Assembly: GCA_047623825.1 (NCBI GenBank)
Contig: JBLHOS010000007.1
Location: 1 to 58,446, forward strand
DNA length: 58,446 bases
Direction of reading: 5' to 3'
Source of the DNA: JBLHOS01 sp047623825
GTDB taxonomy: Bacteria > Pseudomonadota > Alphaproteobacteria > Rhodobacterales > Rhodobacteraceae
The position numbers were made by a program, and so were the translations under genes. Below are positions 44,788 to 53,168 of this stretch, in pieces. Each line of letters starts with the position of its first letter. Position 1 is the first letter of the stretch. Below the pieces are notes generated by a model. That model ran no database searches, was not told where the DNA came from, and saw only the letters and a program-made list of their open reading frames with translations.

Positions 44788-45723
44788 TCAGGTGCGGTGG
44801 GTGTCAAACCACGCTGCGATCTTGTTAAAAACGGCGTTGCGAATTTCGGGACGCTCCATCATCACTTCGTGCTCGGCGCGGTCAAACATCTCAAGCTGCC
44901 CATTGGGCCACTTGGCCATGTAGTCATGGATTGCATCAGCCTCTACGATTTTCTCAAGTGAGCCAATAAACGTCAGCGCCGCCATCTTAGGCGCGTGCAG
45001 TTCCATCAATGTTCGGGTCTCTTGAACAGCGGCGTGGACCCACGTCAGTGAGGGACCACCCAAGGCCAGCTCTGGATAGGTCGCGGTCTGGTTGCTCATG
45101 TAGTCGAACATAGCTTTGTCGGTGGTCAGTGGATTGTCGTCAAACTCCATCTGTGCTGCCGGGCCCGTGGTTGGCGCAAAAGACTTTCCAAGGCCCAACG
45201 GACGGCTGAGCCCCAACACGACGCCAGAAATCATGTTAAAGAACGGCGTCATCTTGATGCCCCACATTGGGGATGTGAAGCAGACAGATTTGACATCTAG
45301 ACCGTCATGCAATGCGCGCAGCCCGATTGCTCCGCCCATTGAATGCCCGACCAGAAAATAAGGTTTGGGTAGATCCATTTTCGCAAGCGCGTCCCGCATT
45401 GCGGCCACATCCTGGCGGTATTCGTCGAACGAGACGACATGGCCCATATCACGTCGATGCGCAGGCCGATCAGCCATGCCTTGGCCGCGCCAATCCATGG
45501 CAACGGTTGCGTAACCGCGGCTGGCAAATTCCGACGCTGTACGACCATATTTTTCGATGAATTCAGACCGTCCCGGAAACAGCAGGATCGTACCCTTTAC
45601 CTCAGGCCCATCCAACGGCCACAGACCAAGTCTGATCCGTGTTCCATCCTTGGTCCAAAGCCACCAGGCTTTTGCACCAGGTGGTCCGTCGGCAATATCG
45701 TTGAGGTAGGGGGCTGTTTCCAT
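44788..45723 (-). CDS. Alpha/beta hydrolase, lysophospholipase (PldB)-like
   Basis: A 311-residue serine hydrolase with LFPGRSEFIEKYG (oxyanion region), VAMDWRGQGMADRP, nucleophile elbow GHSMGG near residue 113 and C-terminal His in AEHEVMMERPE. This matches PldB-like lysophospholipases or monoacylglycerol lipases. Convergent with lolD; nine bases separate it from the SCP2 gene upstream, so they may be one operon. Confidence 0.87.
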   Translation of the reverse strand: METAPYLNDIADGPPGAKAWWLWTKDGTRIRLGLWPLDGPEVKGTILLFPGRSEFIEKYGRTASEFASRGYATVAMDWRGQGMADRPAHRRDMGHVVSFDEYRQDVAAMRDALAKMDLPKPYFLVGHSMGGAIGLRALHDGLDVKSVCFTSPMWGIKMTPFFNMISGVVLGLSRPLGLGKSFAPTTGPAAQMEFDDNPLTTDKAMFDYMSNQTATYPELALGGPSLTWVHAAVQETRTLMELHAPKMAALTFIGSLEKIVEADAIHDYMAKWPNGQLEMFDRAEHEVMMERPEIRNAVFNKIAAWFDTHRT

Positions 45724-45732
45724 CTGATGGCC

Positions 45733-46026
45733 TTAGGCTAGGAATGTGCCAAGGCGCATCGCTGTGCCCATGTCGCCGTCCAGTTTCAGCTTGCCACCCA
45801 TGAACGCCGATGTCGGGTTCAGATCGCCGCTTAGGATCGACTGGAATGTCTCACTGTCGGCTGTCATGGTCACGTCGGCCTCTTCGCCGTCAGCGGCAGC
45901 CCGCACGCCAGATCCGTCGATCAGGATGGCGCCTTCGCCTTCGATCTCAAACTTGGCGGATCCATCGAACCCATCCGCTAACTTCGCACTCAAGGCGGCT
46001 ACCGCGGCTGAAATCATATCGCTCAT
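45733..46026 (-). CDS. SCP2 sterol-binding domain protein
   Basis: A 97-residue single-domain SCP2-like lipid-binding protein: KFEIEGEGAILIDGSGV, ADVTMTADSETFQSILSGDL and NPTSAFMGGKLKLDGDMG are family motifs. It probably carries or presents acyl lipids. ATG 46026 is chosen because AGGAGTGATGAG precedes it; the open frame extends to 46068. Divergent from the TPR gene. Confidence 0.88.
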   Translation of the reverse strand: MSDMISAAVAALSAKLADGFDGSAKFEIEGEGAILIDGSGVRAAADGEEADVTMTADSETFQSILSGDLNPTSAFMGGKLKLDGDMGTAMRLGTFLA

Positions 46027-46098
46027 CTCATCACTCCTAAATTTTCTGCGCCGTAAGGTCTGGATCATTGAACCAAAGACGCTACACTTGACGTCATA

Positions 46099-46659
46099 AT
46101 GAGGATGCTTCCAGCCATATACAATGCTCTCCTAGCGGCAATTCTAGCTTTTGGATTGCTGGGGTCTGCTGTTCAGGCACAAACGCCTGAATTGGATGCG
46201 TTGTTTGAGCAACTTCAGGCTGATGACGTACCAAACTGGGAAACCCTAGAGCGAGAGATCTGGCGGCTTTGGTCGCAATCAGGATCAGCTGCGATGGACT
46301 TTTTGTTGGAACGTGGACGTGATGCTATGGCCGCTGGTGATTTTACCGCAGCGATCGAACATTTGACCGCGCTGACGGATCATGCGCCTGAGTTTGCAGA
46401 AGGCTGGAATACGCGGGCAACGGCCTATTATCTGGCAGATCTTTACGGACCTTCAATCGTGGATATTCAGCGAACGTTGGAGCTGAATCCTAATCATTTT
46501 GGTGCGTTGTCCGGGTTGGGACAAATTCTAAAAGCGCTAAGTGAGAATGACGCCTCGTTGTCCGCGTTTCGCCAAGCGGCATCTATACATCCGCACCGAC
46601 CAGACATACAACAAGCCATAGAACAATTGGAGCGCCTGACAGAAGGGCAATCCCTCTAA
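46099..46659 (+). CDS. Exported tetratricopeptide-repeat protein
   Basis: A 186-residue protein with signal peptide (ending AVQAQ) and about three TPR units from residue 65 onwards (AAIEHLTALTDHAPEFAEGW, SIVDIQRTLELNPNHFGALS, ASLSAFRQAASIHPHRPDIQ). Such proteins act as periplasmic scaffolds; partner unknown. ATG 46099 follows a spacer between divergent genes. Confidence 0.85.
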   Translation: MRMLPAIYNALLAAILAFGLLGSAVQAQTPELDALFEQLQADDVPNWETLEREIWRLWSQSGSAAMDFLLERGRDAMAAGDFTAAIEHLTALTDHAPEFAEGWNTRATAYYLADLYGPSIVDIQRTLELNPNHFGALSGLGQILKALSENDASLSAFRQAASIHPHRPDIQQAIEQLERLTEGQSL

Positions 46660-46703
46660 GAGCCGGCATGTCTGACGACCGAAATTAAAGGCCATATCGC
46701 AGA

Positions 46704-49637
46704 ATGCAGCAAGGGCGCATCGAGGCTGTTTTAGGCCCGACAAATACTGGCAAAACCCACTATGCCATTGAACGGATGTTGACCCACCGCACAGGTGTGA
46801 TCGGTCTTCCGTTGCGCCTTTTGGCGCGTGAGGTTTATGACCGTATCGTCGCAGCACGAGGGCCGCGCGTTGTGGCACTGCTGACCGGCGAGGAACGGAT
46901 CGTTCCTGACAGTGCTCAGTATTGGGTCTGTACCGTTGAGGCGATGCCCACCGGCATGGGCTGTGATTTTTTGGCCATAGATGAGATCCAACTTTGCGCC
47001 GATCCAGAGCGTGGGCATGTGTTTACGGATCGGCTGCTGCACGCGCGCGGGCTGCATGAAACGTTGTTTCTGGGCGCTGAGACAATGCGCAACGCAATTG
47101 CGGAATTGGTGCCCAAAGCTCAGTTTGTGCGGCGCGAACGCTTTTCAGAACTGACATATACTGGGTCAAAAAAGATTAGCCGGATGGTTCCACGCTCCGC
47201 CATTGTCGGGTTCTCTGTTGAGAATGTCTACGCGATTGCCGAATTGTTGCGTCGCCAAAAGGGTGGGGCAGCCGTTGTGATGGGCGCGCTCAGCCCGCGG
47301 ACACGCAATGCACAGGTTGAACTTTATCAAAACGGCGATGTCGATTACCTTGTCGCCACAGATGCCATTGGAATGGGCCTAAACCTTGACGTCCGCCATG
47401 TTGCGTTCTCGGGCCTCAGCAAATTTGATGGACGCCAGATGCGGGAATTGCAGCCCAATGAGCTGGCCCAGATCGCGGGCCGTGCTGGGCGCTACACTGA
47501 ACCCGGTACATTTGGCGTCACCGGTGAGGCAAGCCCGCTGCGCGATGAAGTCGTGCAGGCCATTACTGAGCATCGATTTAAGCCCATTCGGAAGCTGCAA
47601 TGGCGCAATAGTCGGCTGGAATTTGGTAGTGTTTCACGGCTGATTGGGTCACTAGAGATGCGCACAGACGATGAATGGCTATCGCGTGCGCGCGATGCGA
47701 ACGACGTTTCTGCGCTGAAAACAATTTCTGAGATGCCCGGCATCCTTGAGCGCGTCGGTGAGGCACCAGCTGTCCGGCGGCTGTGGGATGTATGCCGAAT
47801 TCCTGATTTTCGTGGGATAAGCCCGGCCGAGCATGCAAGTCTTTTGGCGCAGATTTTTGAGTTTTTGCAAGACCATAGCCGAATACCAGATGATTGGCTT
47901 GCAGGGCAGATTAAACGCATAGATCGTGCTGATGGTGATATTGATACATTATCAAAACGGTTGGCGTATATCCGCACATGGACATATGTAGCACAACGTT
48001 CAGGCTGGGTTGATGACGAAAGTCATTGGCGTGGGGAAACGCGTGCCGTAGAAGACCGATTGTCGGATGCGCTTCATGAGCGTCTGACCCAAAGATTTGT
48101 TGATCGGCGTACATCCGTATTGCTGCGCCGATTGAAGCAGAAGGAGAGCCTTGTGGCCGAGGTTAACACTAAAGGTGAAGTTACGGTTGAGGGCGAGTTC
48201 GTCGGCCGTTTGGAGGGGTTTCGCTTCTTGCAGGATGCTTCGGCATCTTCGGAAGAGGGAAAAACCCTGAGGCAGGCGGCAATGCTCGCGCTGCGCCCCG
48301 AGCTGCATTTGCGTGCGGATCGGTTCTATAACGCACCTGATACCGAATTTGACTTTACCGAACAGGGTGGCCTGATGTGGGGCGAGCATGCCATTGGCAA
48401 GTTGGTCAAAGGCCCAGAAGTTCTGCGCCCAACCGCTGAGGCATTTGTCGATGATGAGGCTGGGCCAGAGGTGATGCAAAAAGTGCAGCGCCGCTTGCAG
48501 CACTTCATCGACCGCAAGATCGCAAATTTGTTTGAGCCACTGCTCGCATTGTCGCGCGATGAGGCTATTGACGGTCTCGCACGTGGATTCGCGTTTCAGT
48601 TGGTTGAGGCGTTGGGCGTCTTGCCGCGTTCGCAGGTCGCCGATGACGTAAAGTCGCTGGACCAAGATGCACGCGCGGTTTTGCGCAAGCATGGGATCCG
48701 GTTTGGCCAGTTCACCATCTTTCAACAGTTGCTGCTGAAACCGGCGCCGACGCGGTTGCGTCTAGTGTTGTCGGGATTGTCCAAGGGGCTGTCCGAGTTT
48801 GCCGAAAGCCCACCGCCGGGATTGGTTACGATCCCCGCGATCAATGGCATCGATGCGAGCTTTTATACGATGTCGGGTTACAAAGTGGCCGGGCAACGTG
48901 CAATCCGGATCGACATGTTGGAACGTCTTGCAGATTTGTTGAGGCAAAAAGATACGCGTGGTGGGTTTGAGGCGAACGCCGACATGCTTTCTATCACCGG
49001 CATGACGCTAGAGCAATTTTCAGATCTGATGACTGGGTTGGGCTACAAGGCCGAACGTGGTGAGCGTGCAAAGGTCAAAGTGGTCCCAGTCGCGCCCGAA
49101 ACGCAGGCAGACCAGACGCCCGCGAATGTTGCGGATGATGTTGTGGATGACACCGCCGCTGAAACTTCGGCCGAAACGATTGTAGAAACAGGCGTTGAGG
49201 TTGCAGCCGAGATTGCGGTTGAAACCGATGCAGACGTTCCGGCTGAGGCAGCTGTAGAAGCGGTTGTTGAGGGCTTGCTAGAAACAGATGTTGAGGTTGC
49301 GGTCGAAACACCTGCTGAGGTGCCACAAGAGACACTGGCTGAAGCTGTCGTCGAGACAGAAATTTTCTACACATTCAGCTGGGCGCCGCGGCGTCGCGCG
49401 GCCCCACAAGGCCAGCGACGTGAGAACGACCAACCAAACACCCAAGGCCAGCCACGCGGTAAGCCATCGGGTAAACCAGCTGGTAAGCCGTCTGGCAAAC
49501 CCAAGGGTAAGTTCCAGAAACCGCAGCAGCGCGACGACCGGCCCCAGACTTTTTCTGCCCGGCCTGAGCGCAAGGATCGGATTGATCCTGACAACCCATT
49601 CGCTCAGGCCCTTGCCGGGCTAAAGAGCAAGTCCTGA
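46704..49637 (+). CDS. SUV3-like DExH RNA/DNA helicase with long low-complexity tail
   Basis: A 977-residue superfamily 2 helicase similar to mitochondrial SUV3. Walker A is GPTNTGKT near residue 11, motif II is DEIQ near residue 92, and ELAQIAGRAGRYT near 255 is motif VI. The middle holds the SUV3 C-terminal helical region. The last 200 residues are low complexity: Val/Glu/Ala-rich acidic repeats (EVAAEIAVETDADVPAEA) then Lys/Gly/Pro repeats (GKPSGKPAGKPSGKPKGK). In mitochondria SUV3 works with an RNA degradosome; here it may act in RNA turnover. The S4-protein gene overlaps its stop codon. Confidence 0.88.
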   Translation: MQQGRIEAVLGPTNTGKTHYAIERMLTHRTGVIGLPLRLLAREVYDRIVAARGPRVVALLTGEERIVPDSAQYWVCTVEAMPTGMGCDFLAIDEIQLCADPERGHVFTDRLLHARGLHETLFLGAETMRNAIAELVPKAQFVRRERFSELTYTGSKKISRMVPRSAIVGFSVENVYAIAELLRRQKGGAAVVMGALSPRTRNAQVELYQNGDVDYLVATDAIGMGLNLDVRHVAFSGLSKFDGRQMRELQPNELAQIAGRAGRYTEPGTFGVTGEASPLRDEVVQAITEHRFKPIRKLQWRNSRLEFGSVSRLIGSLEMRTDDEWLSRARDANDVSALKTISEMPGILERVGEAPAVRRLWDVCRIPDFRGISPAEHASLLAQIFEFLQDHSRIPDDWLAGQIKRIDRADGDIDTLSKRLAYIRTWTYVAQRSGWVDDESHWRGETRAVEDRLSDALHERLTQRFVDRRTSVLLRRLKQKESLVAEVNTKGEVTVEGEFVGRLEGFRFLQDASASSEEGKTLRQAAMLALRPELHLRADRFYNAPDTEFDFTEQGGLMWGEHAIGKLVKGPEVLRPTAEAFVDDEAGPEVMQKVQRRLQHFIDRKIANLFEPLLALSRDEAIDGLARGFAFQLVEALGVLPRSQVADDVKSLDQDARAVLRKHGIRFGQFTIFQQLLLKPAPTRLRLVLSGLSKGLSEFAESPPPGLVTIPAINGIDASFYTMSGYKVAGQRAIRIDMLERLADLLRQKDTRGGFEANADMLSITGMTLEQFSDLMTGLGYKAERGERAKVKVVPVAPETQADQTPANVADDVVDDTAAETSAETIVETGVEVAAEIAVETDADVPAEAAVEAVVEGLLETDVEVAVETPAEVPQETLAEAVVETEIFYTFSWAPRRRAAPQGQRRENDQPNTQGQPRGKPSGKPAGKPSGKPKGKFQKPQQRDDRPQTFSARPERKDRIDPDNPFAQALAGLKSKS

Positions 49638-50017
49638 GCGAGAGCGACGAGCCGCGGGAGACGCTGCGGCTCGACAAATGGCTTTGGCATGCGCGGTTCT
49701 TCAAAACCCGCACGTTGTCTGCAAAAATGACCTCGGCCGGCAGCGTCAGGGTGAATTCGGTCCGGGTGCAAAAACCGGCACAGGCCATAGGCCCAGGTGA
49801 CGTGCTGACCTTTTCGCAGGGGTCAACTGTGCGTGTCATCAAGATTATGGCAATCGGAACTCGACGCGGTCCAGCCCCTGAGGCCCAAGCGCTTTATGAA
49901 GACATTAGCCCACCACAAGACAGTGTTCCAAAGAACCCCCGATTTGAGGGAAAAGGGCGTCCGAGCAAACGCGACCGCAGGATGGCTGATCCTTTCCGCC
50001 GGCCACCGCTTGATTGA
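49634..50017 (+). CDS. S4-domain RNA-binding protein (Hsp15-like), apparent CTG start
   Basis: A 127-residue protein of the Hsp15/HslR type. The S4 domain begins RLDKWLWHARFFKTRTLSAK and runs to GDVLTFSQGSTVRVIKI, then GTRRGPAPEAQALYEDI. No ATG, GTG or TTG lies between the upstream stop (49589-49591) and the start of the domain; CTG at 49634 (CTG AGC GAG AGC) overlaps the helicase TGA as CTGA and gives the expected N-terminus LSESDEPRETLRLD. A TTG at 49715 would cut off half the domain. In E. coli Hsp15 recycles stalled 50S subunits. It is co-transcribed with the helicase. Confidence 0.78.
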   Translation: MSESDEPRETLRLDKWLWHARFFKTRTLSAKMTSAGSVRVNSVRVQKPAQAIGPGDVLTFSQGSTVRVIKIMAIGTRRGPAPEAQALYEDISPPQDSVPKNPRFEGKGRPSKRDRRMADPFRRPPLD

Positions 50018-50068
50018 TCCGGTGCATCGGATTACATCCCCTCTCGATGCCACGGAGAAAGCGCCCCA

Positions 50069-50404
50069 ATGACATACGTCGTCACCGATAACTGTATCGC
50101 CTGCAAATACACAGATTGCGTTGAGGTATGTCCCGTGGACTGCTTTTACGAAGGCGAAAACATGTTGGTCATTCATCCCGATGAATGCATCGATTGTGGC
50201 GTATGTGAGCCAGAGTGTCCGGCGGATGCGATCCGCCCCGATACGGAGCCGGACATGGAGAAATGGGTTGAGTTCAACCGTACGTATTCCATCGCTTGGC
50301 CGGTCATAATCACCAAGAAAGATCCATTGCCCGACTCGGACGCAATGGACGGCAAAGACGGCAAGATGGAGATGTTTTCAAAAGCGCCCGGTGAGGGCGG
50401 CTGA
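50069..50404 (+). CDS. fdxA: 7Fe ferredoxin
   Basis: A 111-residue ferredoxin. CIACKYTDCVEVCPVDCFYE provides one cluster (a [3Fe-4S] site with the characteristic CPVD), and CIDCGVCEPECP the [4Fe-4S] site. The C-terminal extension is normal for FdxA. It is an electron carrier in the cytoplasm. GGAGAAAG precedes the ATG. Situated between the S4 protein and carD as in related genomes. Confidence 0.95.
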   Translation: MTYVVTDNCIACKYTDCVEVCPVDCFYEGENMLVIHPDECIDCGVCEPECPADAIRPDTEPDMEKWVEFNRTYSIAWPVIITKKDPLPDSDAMDGKDGKMEMFSKAPGEGG

Positions 50405-50531
50405 CAGCGATTCGCTGCTCTGACAGGCAATTGCGCCGCAGAGGAGCCTTTTGCGCTGCAGTATTTCCCAGTAAAAAAGGGCTCCTTTGATCAATTGTAA
50501 TGGTGTTCTTTAAAAACGCCGATTCTTGTGC

Positions 50532-50537
50532 TATATT
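50532..50537 (+). promoter_or_regulatory. Candidate -10 (TATATT) for the carD leader
   Basis: TGTGCTATATT contains a TATATT hexamer at 50532-50537 after TTTAAA-like -35 sequence at about 50509. A transcript from here would begin around 50544, giving a 140-base leader to carD or a 100-base short RNA ending at the terminator 50615-50646. Confidence 0.45.
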
Positions 50538-50614
50538 GTCGTTACAAACCAGTCTGAGAAAAAGCCGTGGGCCTGCAAGCACACGCAAACAATCAGAGGC
50601 GTCTAGAACCGGTT

Positions 50615-50646
50615 GTGGAAAGGTCTTCTTTCCACCCGTTTTTTTT
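50615..50646 (+). terminator. Rho-independent terminator inside the carD leader
   Basis: GTGGAAAG (50615-50622) and CTTTCCAC (50628-50635) form a perfect 8-bp stem with loop GTCTT, followed by CCG and eight T residues. It lies 39 bases before carD, so it either ends fdxA-side or small-RNA transcription or attenuates carD. Confidence 0.88.
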
Positions 50647-50684
50647 GTCGGCTGATGTATTGAGGCCGAAAGAGGAAGATACAT

Positions 50685-51227
50685 ATGAGCAGATCCCGGA
50701 AGTCACAGGAATTCAGCCCAGATGAGTATGTGGTATATCCCGCTCATGGCGTCGGTCAGATTGTCACCATTGAGGAGCAAGAGATTGCAGGTCTGACATT
50801 AGAGCTGTTTGTGATCTCGTTTGCCAAGGACAAGATGACCCTGCGCGTTCCCACTGCAAAAGCGACTGAGGTTGGAATGCGGTCTCTGTCCAGTCCTGAT
50901 GTGGTTACCAAAGCCCTTGCGACACTCAAGGGTAAAGCGCGCGTTAAGAAGGCGATGTGGTCCCGTCGGGCACAGGAATATGAGCAAAAAATAAATTCAG
51001 GCGATCTGATTTCGATCGCTGAGGTCGTACGCGACCTGCACCGGTCCGATGATCAGCGTGAGCAGAGCTATTCTGAGCGACAGCTTTATGAAGCGGCTTT
51101 GGAGCGTCTGACCCGTGAGTTGGCTGCCGTAAACGACATGGACGAAGTTGGCGCGCAGAAGCGTGTTGGGGATGTCCTGTCTGCACGAACTGCCGCTGCT
51201 GCTGCCGCTGCTGCCGCTGCTGCGTAA
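50685..51227 (+). CDS. CarD family RNA polymerase-binding regulator
   Basis: A 180-residue CarD/CdnL protein: the N-terminal RNA-polymerase interaction domain (DEYVVYPAHGVGQIVTIEEQ, KDKMTLRVPTAKA) and a C-terminal helical DNA-binding domain (RRAQEYEQKINSGDLISIAE, RQLYEAALERLTREL). CarD stabilises open complexes at many promoters. It ends in eleven alanines encoded by GCN codons, a feature that could vary by slippage. GAGGAAGATAC precedes the ATG. It is followed by a strong terminator. Confidence 0.92.
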   Translation: MSRSRKSQEFSPDEYVVYPAHGVGQIVTIEEQEIAGLTLELFVISFAKDKMTLRVPTAKATEVGMRSLSSPDVVTKALATLKGKARVKKAMWSRRAQEYEQKINSGDLISIAEVVRDLHRSDDQREQSYSERQLYEAALERLTRELAAVNDMDEVGAQKRVGDVLSARTAAAAAAAAAAA

Positions 51228-51251
51228 CGGCAGGCTGCACCGATAATTCTT

Positions 51252-51288
51252 AAAACCGCCGCGACCTAATAGTTGCGGCGTTTTTTTA
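51252..51288. terminator. Terminator between convergent carD and cobS
   Basis: CGCCGC (51257-51262) and GCGGCG (51275-51280) form the stem, preceded by AAAA and followed by seven T residues, so it can terminate in both directions. Confidence 0.88.
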
Positions 51289-51291
51289 TTG

Positions 51292-52068
51292 TCAGCTTAA
51301 CATAGTTGCAAGAGCTGTAAGGGCTGCGATCTCGGAAATTTGTTGTGTAGCCCCAAGGATGTCACCGGTCTGGCCTGCAATTTTTGCCCGTGCGATCAAG
51401 CCCATCCCAAGCGCCGCACCATAGGCGACGGCACAGATCCAAAGGCCCAAAACACCCCAAATCAAAAGGGCGATGATGCCCGCGACACCTGCTGCCACAA
51501 GGGCGGTTCGTTGATCTGGACGCCCCACACTGCGCGACAGACCTTCGGCCCGGGCATGTGGTAGGGCAGCCATTACCGCAACCATTGGTGCGCGTGAAAC
51601 AGCGGCAACACCAAGGATTGCGAGGGCCGGGGACGAGGTTGCCAGAAGTGCCACTAGCAAGGTCCAGCGCGCCAGCAATGCCAAGATCAGGGCGATCACG
51701 CCATAGGCGCCAATGTGGCTGTCTTTCATGATCTCCAGCCGGCGAGTGCTGTCCCATCCACCCCATAGCCCATCTGCAGTATCGGCTAGCCCGTCTTCGT
51801 GCATCGCACCCGTTACCACAATAAGTGTCGTCAGGATCAAGGCCGCTGTCATTGCGGTTGGAATTAACAGCGCCTGAGCGACCAGTGCCACAAGTGCCGC
51901 CAGCCCTCCCACAACCAGACCGACAATCGGGTAGGCCCAACTGGCCCGGGATGAGCGTGCCAGATCGGGGGGGGTGGGCAGTGGAAGCCTGCTCAAAAGA
52001 CCTAAGGCCAACCAGACATCTGAGCTAACAATTAAGGCCCCATCGGCGCCAATGTCGCGTTTTTTCAT
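51292..52068 (-). CDS. cobS: Adenosylcobinamide-GDP ribazoletransferase
   Basis: A 258-residue membrane enzyme with about six TM segments and the metal-binding acid motif HEDGLADTADGLWGGW near residue 90. It joins alpha-ribazole to adenosylcobinamide-GDP, the last assembly step of adenosylcobalamin. ATG 52068 (MKKRDIGAD) is chosen; the frame runs to 52119. Divergent from cobT with 83 bases between, with no cobalamin riboswitch apparent. Confidence 0.92.
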   Translation of the reverse strand: MKKRDIGADGALIVSSDVWLALGLLSRLPLPTPPDLARSSRASWAYPIVGLVVGGLAALVALVAQALLIPTAMTAALILTTLIVVTGAMHEDGLADTADGLWGGWDSTRRLEIMKDSHIGAYGVIALILALLARWTLLVALLATSSPALAILGVAAVSRAPMVAVMAALPHARAEGLSRSVGRPDQRTALVAAGVAGIIALLIWGVLGLWICAVAYGAALGMGLIARAKIAGQTGDILGATQQISEIAALTALATMLS

Positions 52069-52151
52069 TTCTTGGGCCTTTTTGTTGCATTCCCCTTTGA
52101 TGTCTGGGGATAAACACAAGCAAGACCAACTGGCAACGAAAGACCTTTTTA

Positions 52152-53168
52152 ATGACTGTACCCTTCCGCTCCATTTTCGAATTCACAGAACTTCTGTCAG
52201 GGGCGTCGGGTCCCTCAGAGGCGGCGATTGCAGGTGCGATTGGCCGTAACGGCCAGTTGACCAAGCCGCCGGGTGCATTGGGGCGCCTGGAAGAGCTAGC
52301 GATCTGGATGGCCGGTTGGCAAGGGACTGCAACGCCAACGATCAACGCGCCCCAAGTCTTGATCTTTGCAGGCAATCACGGGGTCTGTGCGCAAGGGGTC
52401 AGCGCCTTTCCGCCAGAAGTGACCGCGCAGATGGTGATGAATTTTCAGCATGGCGGTGCTGCGATCAACCAGTTGAGCAAGGCCTTTGGTGCCAAGATGG
52501 ACGTGCATGCCATTTCGTTGGACCGCCCGACAGTCGATTTCACAACTGGTGCTGCGATGAGCGAGCCGGAATTGATTGAGGCGCTGTCTATTGGCTGGTC
52601 CGCAGTTGACCCCGCGACCGATCTGTTGGTGACAGGCGAAATGGGCATTGGCAACACAACCGCAGCTGCTGCAATTTCCCATGCGCTGTTTGGCGGGAGC
52701 GCGTCCGATTGGACCGGGCGTGGCACGGGCGTTGATGACGCGGGCTTGGCCCTAAAGACGGCTGTCGTCGCACAGGGATTGGCGGCCAATCCGTCGGCGC
52801 TCGGCAACGGCATGGAGGCGCTGCGCTGTCTTGGTGGTCGCGAACTGGCTGGTATGGCAGGTGCAATCGCGCGCGCCCGGGTTGAGGGGATCCCTGTCAT
52901 TTTGGACGGGTTTATCTGTACGTCAGCCGCGGCATGTTTGGCCGTTTCTGTCCCGGGCGCGCTAGACCACTCGGTGGCTGGTCACGTCTCTGCTGAGGCG
53001 GGACATGGCCGGGTTCTCAGCCAGTTGGGCAAGGAGCCGTTGTTATCTTTGGGTATGCGCTTGGGCGAAGGCTCTGGTGCTGCACTGGCCATAGCCATTT
53101 TGCAAGGCGCTGTCGCATGTCATTCGGGAATGGCGACATTTTCTGAGGCGGGCGTGGCCGCAGGCTAA
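52152..53168 (+). CDS. cobT: Nicotinate-nucleotide-dimethylbenzimidazole phosphoribosyltransferase
   Basis: A 338-residue CobT/CobU: KPPGALGRLEELAIW near residue 38, FAGNHGVCAQGVSAFPPEV near 75, TGEMGIGNTTAAAA near 160 and LDGFICTSAAACLA near 250, with the conserved Glu in GHVSAEAGHGRVL. It makes alpha-ribazole phosphate, the substrate side of CobS. Product B12 serves mcm here. Its stop overlaps the stop of the convergent antiporter by four bases. Confidence 0.95.
   Translation: MTVPFRSIFEFTELLSGASGPSEAAIAGAIGRNGQLTKPPGALGRLEELAIWMAGWQGTATPTINAPQVLIFAGNHGVCAQGVSAFPPEVTAQMVMNFQHGGAAINQLSKAFGAKMDVHAISLDRPTVDFTTGAAMSEPELIEALSIGWSAVDPATDLLVTGEMGIGNTTAAAAISHALFGGSASDWTGRGTGVDDAGLALKTAVVAQGLAANPSALGNGMEALRCLGGRELAGMAGAIARARVEGIPVILDGFICTSAAACLAVSVPGALDHSVAGHVSAEAGHGRVLSQLGKEPLLSLGMRLGEGSGAALAIAILQGAVACHSGMATFSEAGVAAG

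Noticed and set aside
50036..50045. CCCCTCTC before fdxA, matching the complement of the GAGAGGGG octamer
   Set aside because: No double hairpin accompanies it, so it is not counted as a third miniature element.
52069..52151. Cobalamin riboswitch between cobS and cobT
   Set aside because: The gap is only 83 bases and I see no B12-box-like conserved elements.
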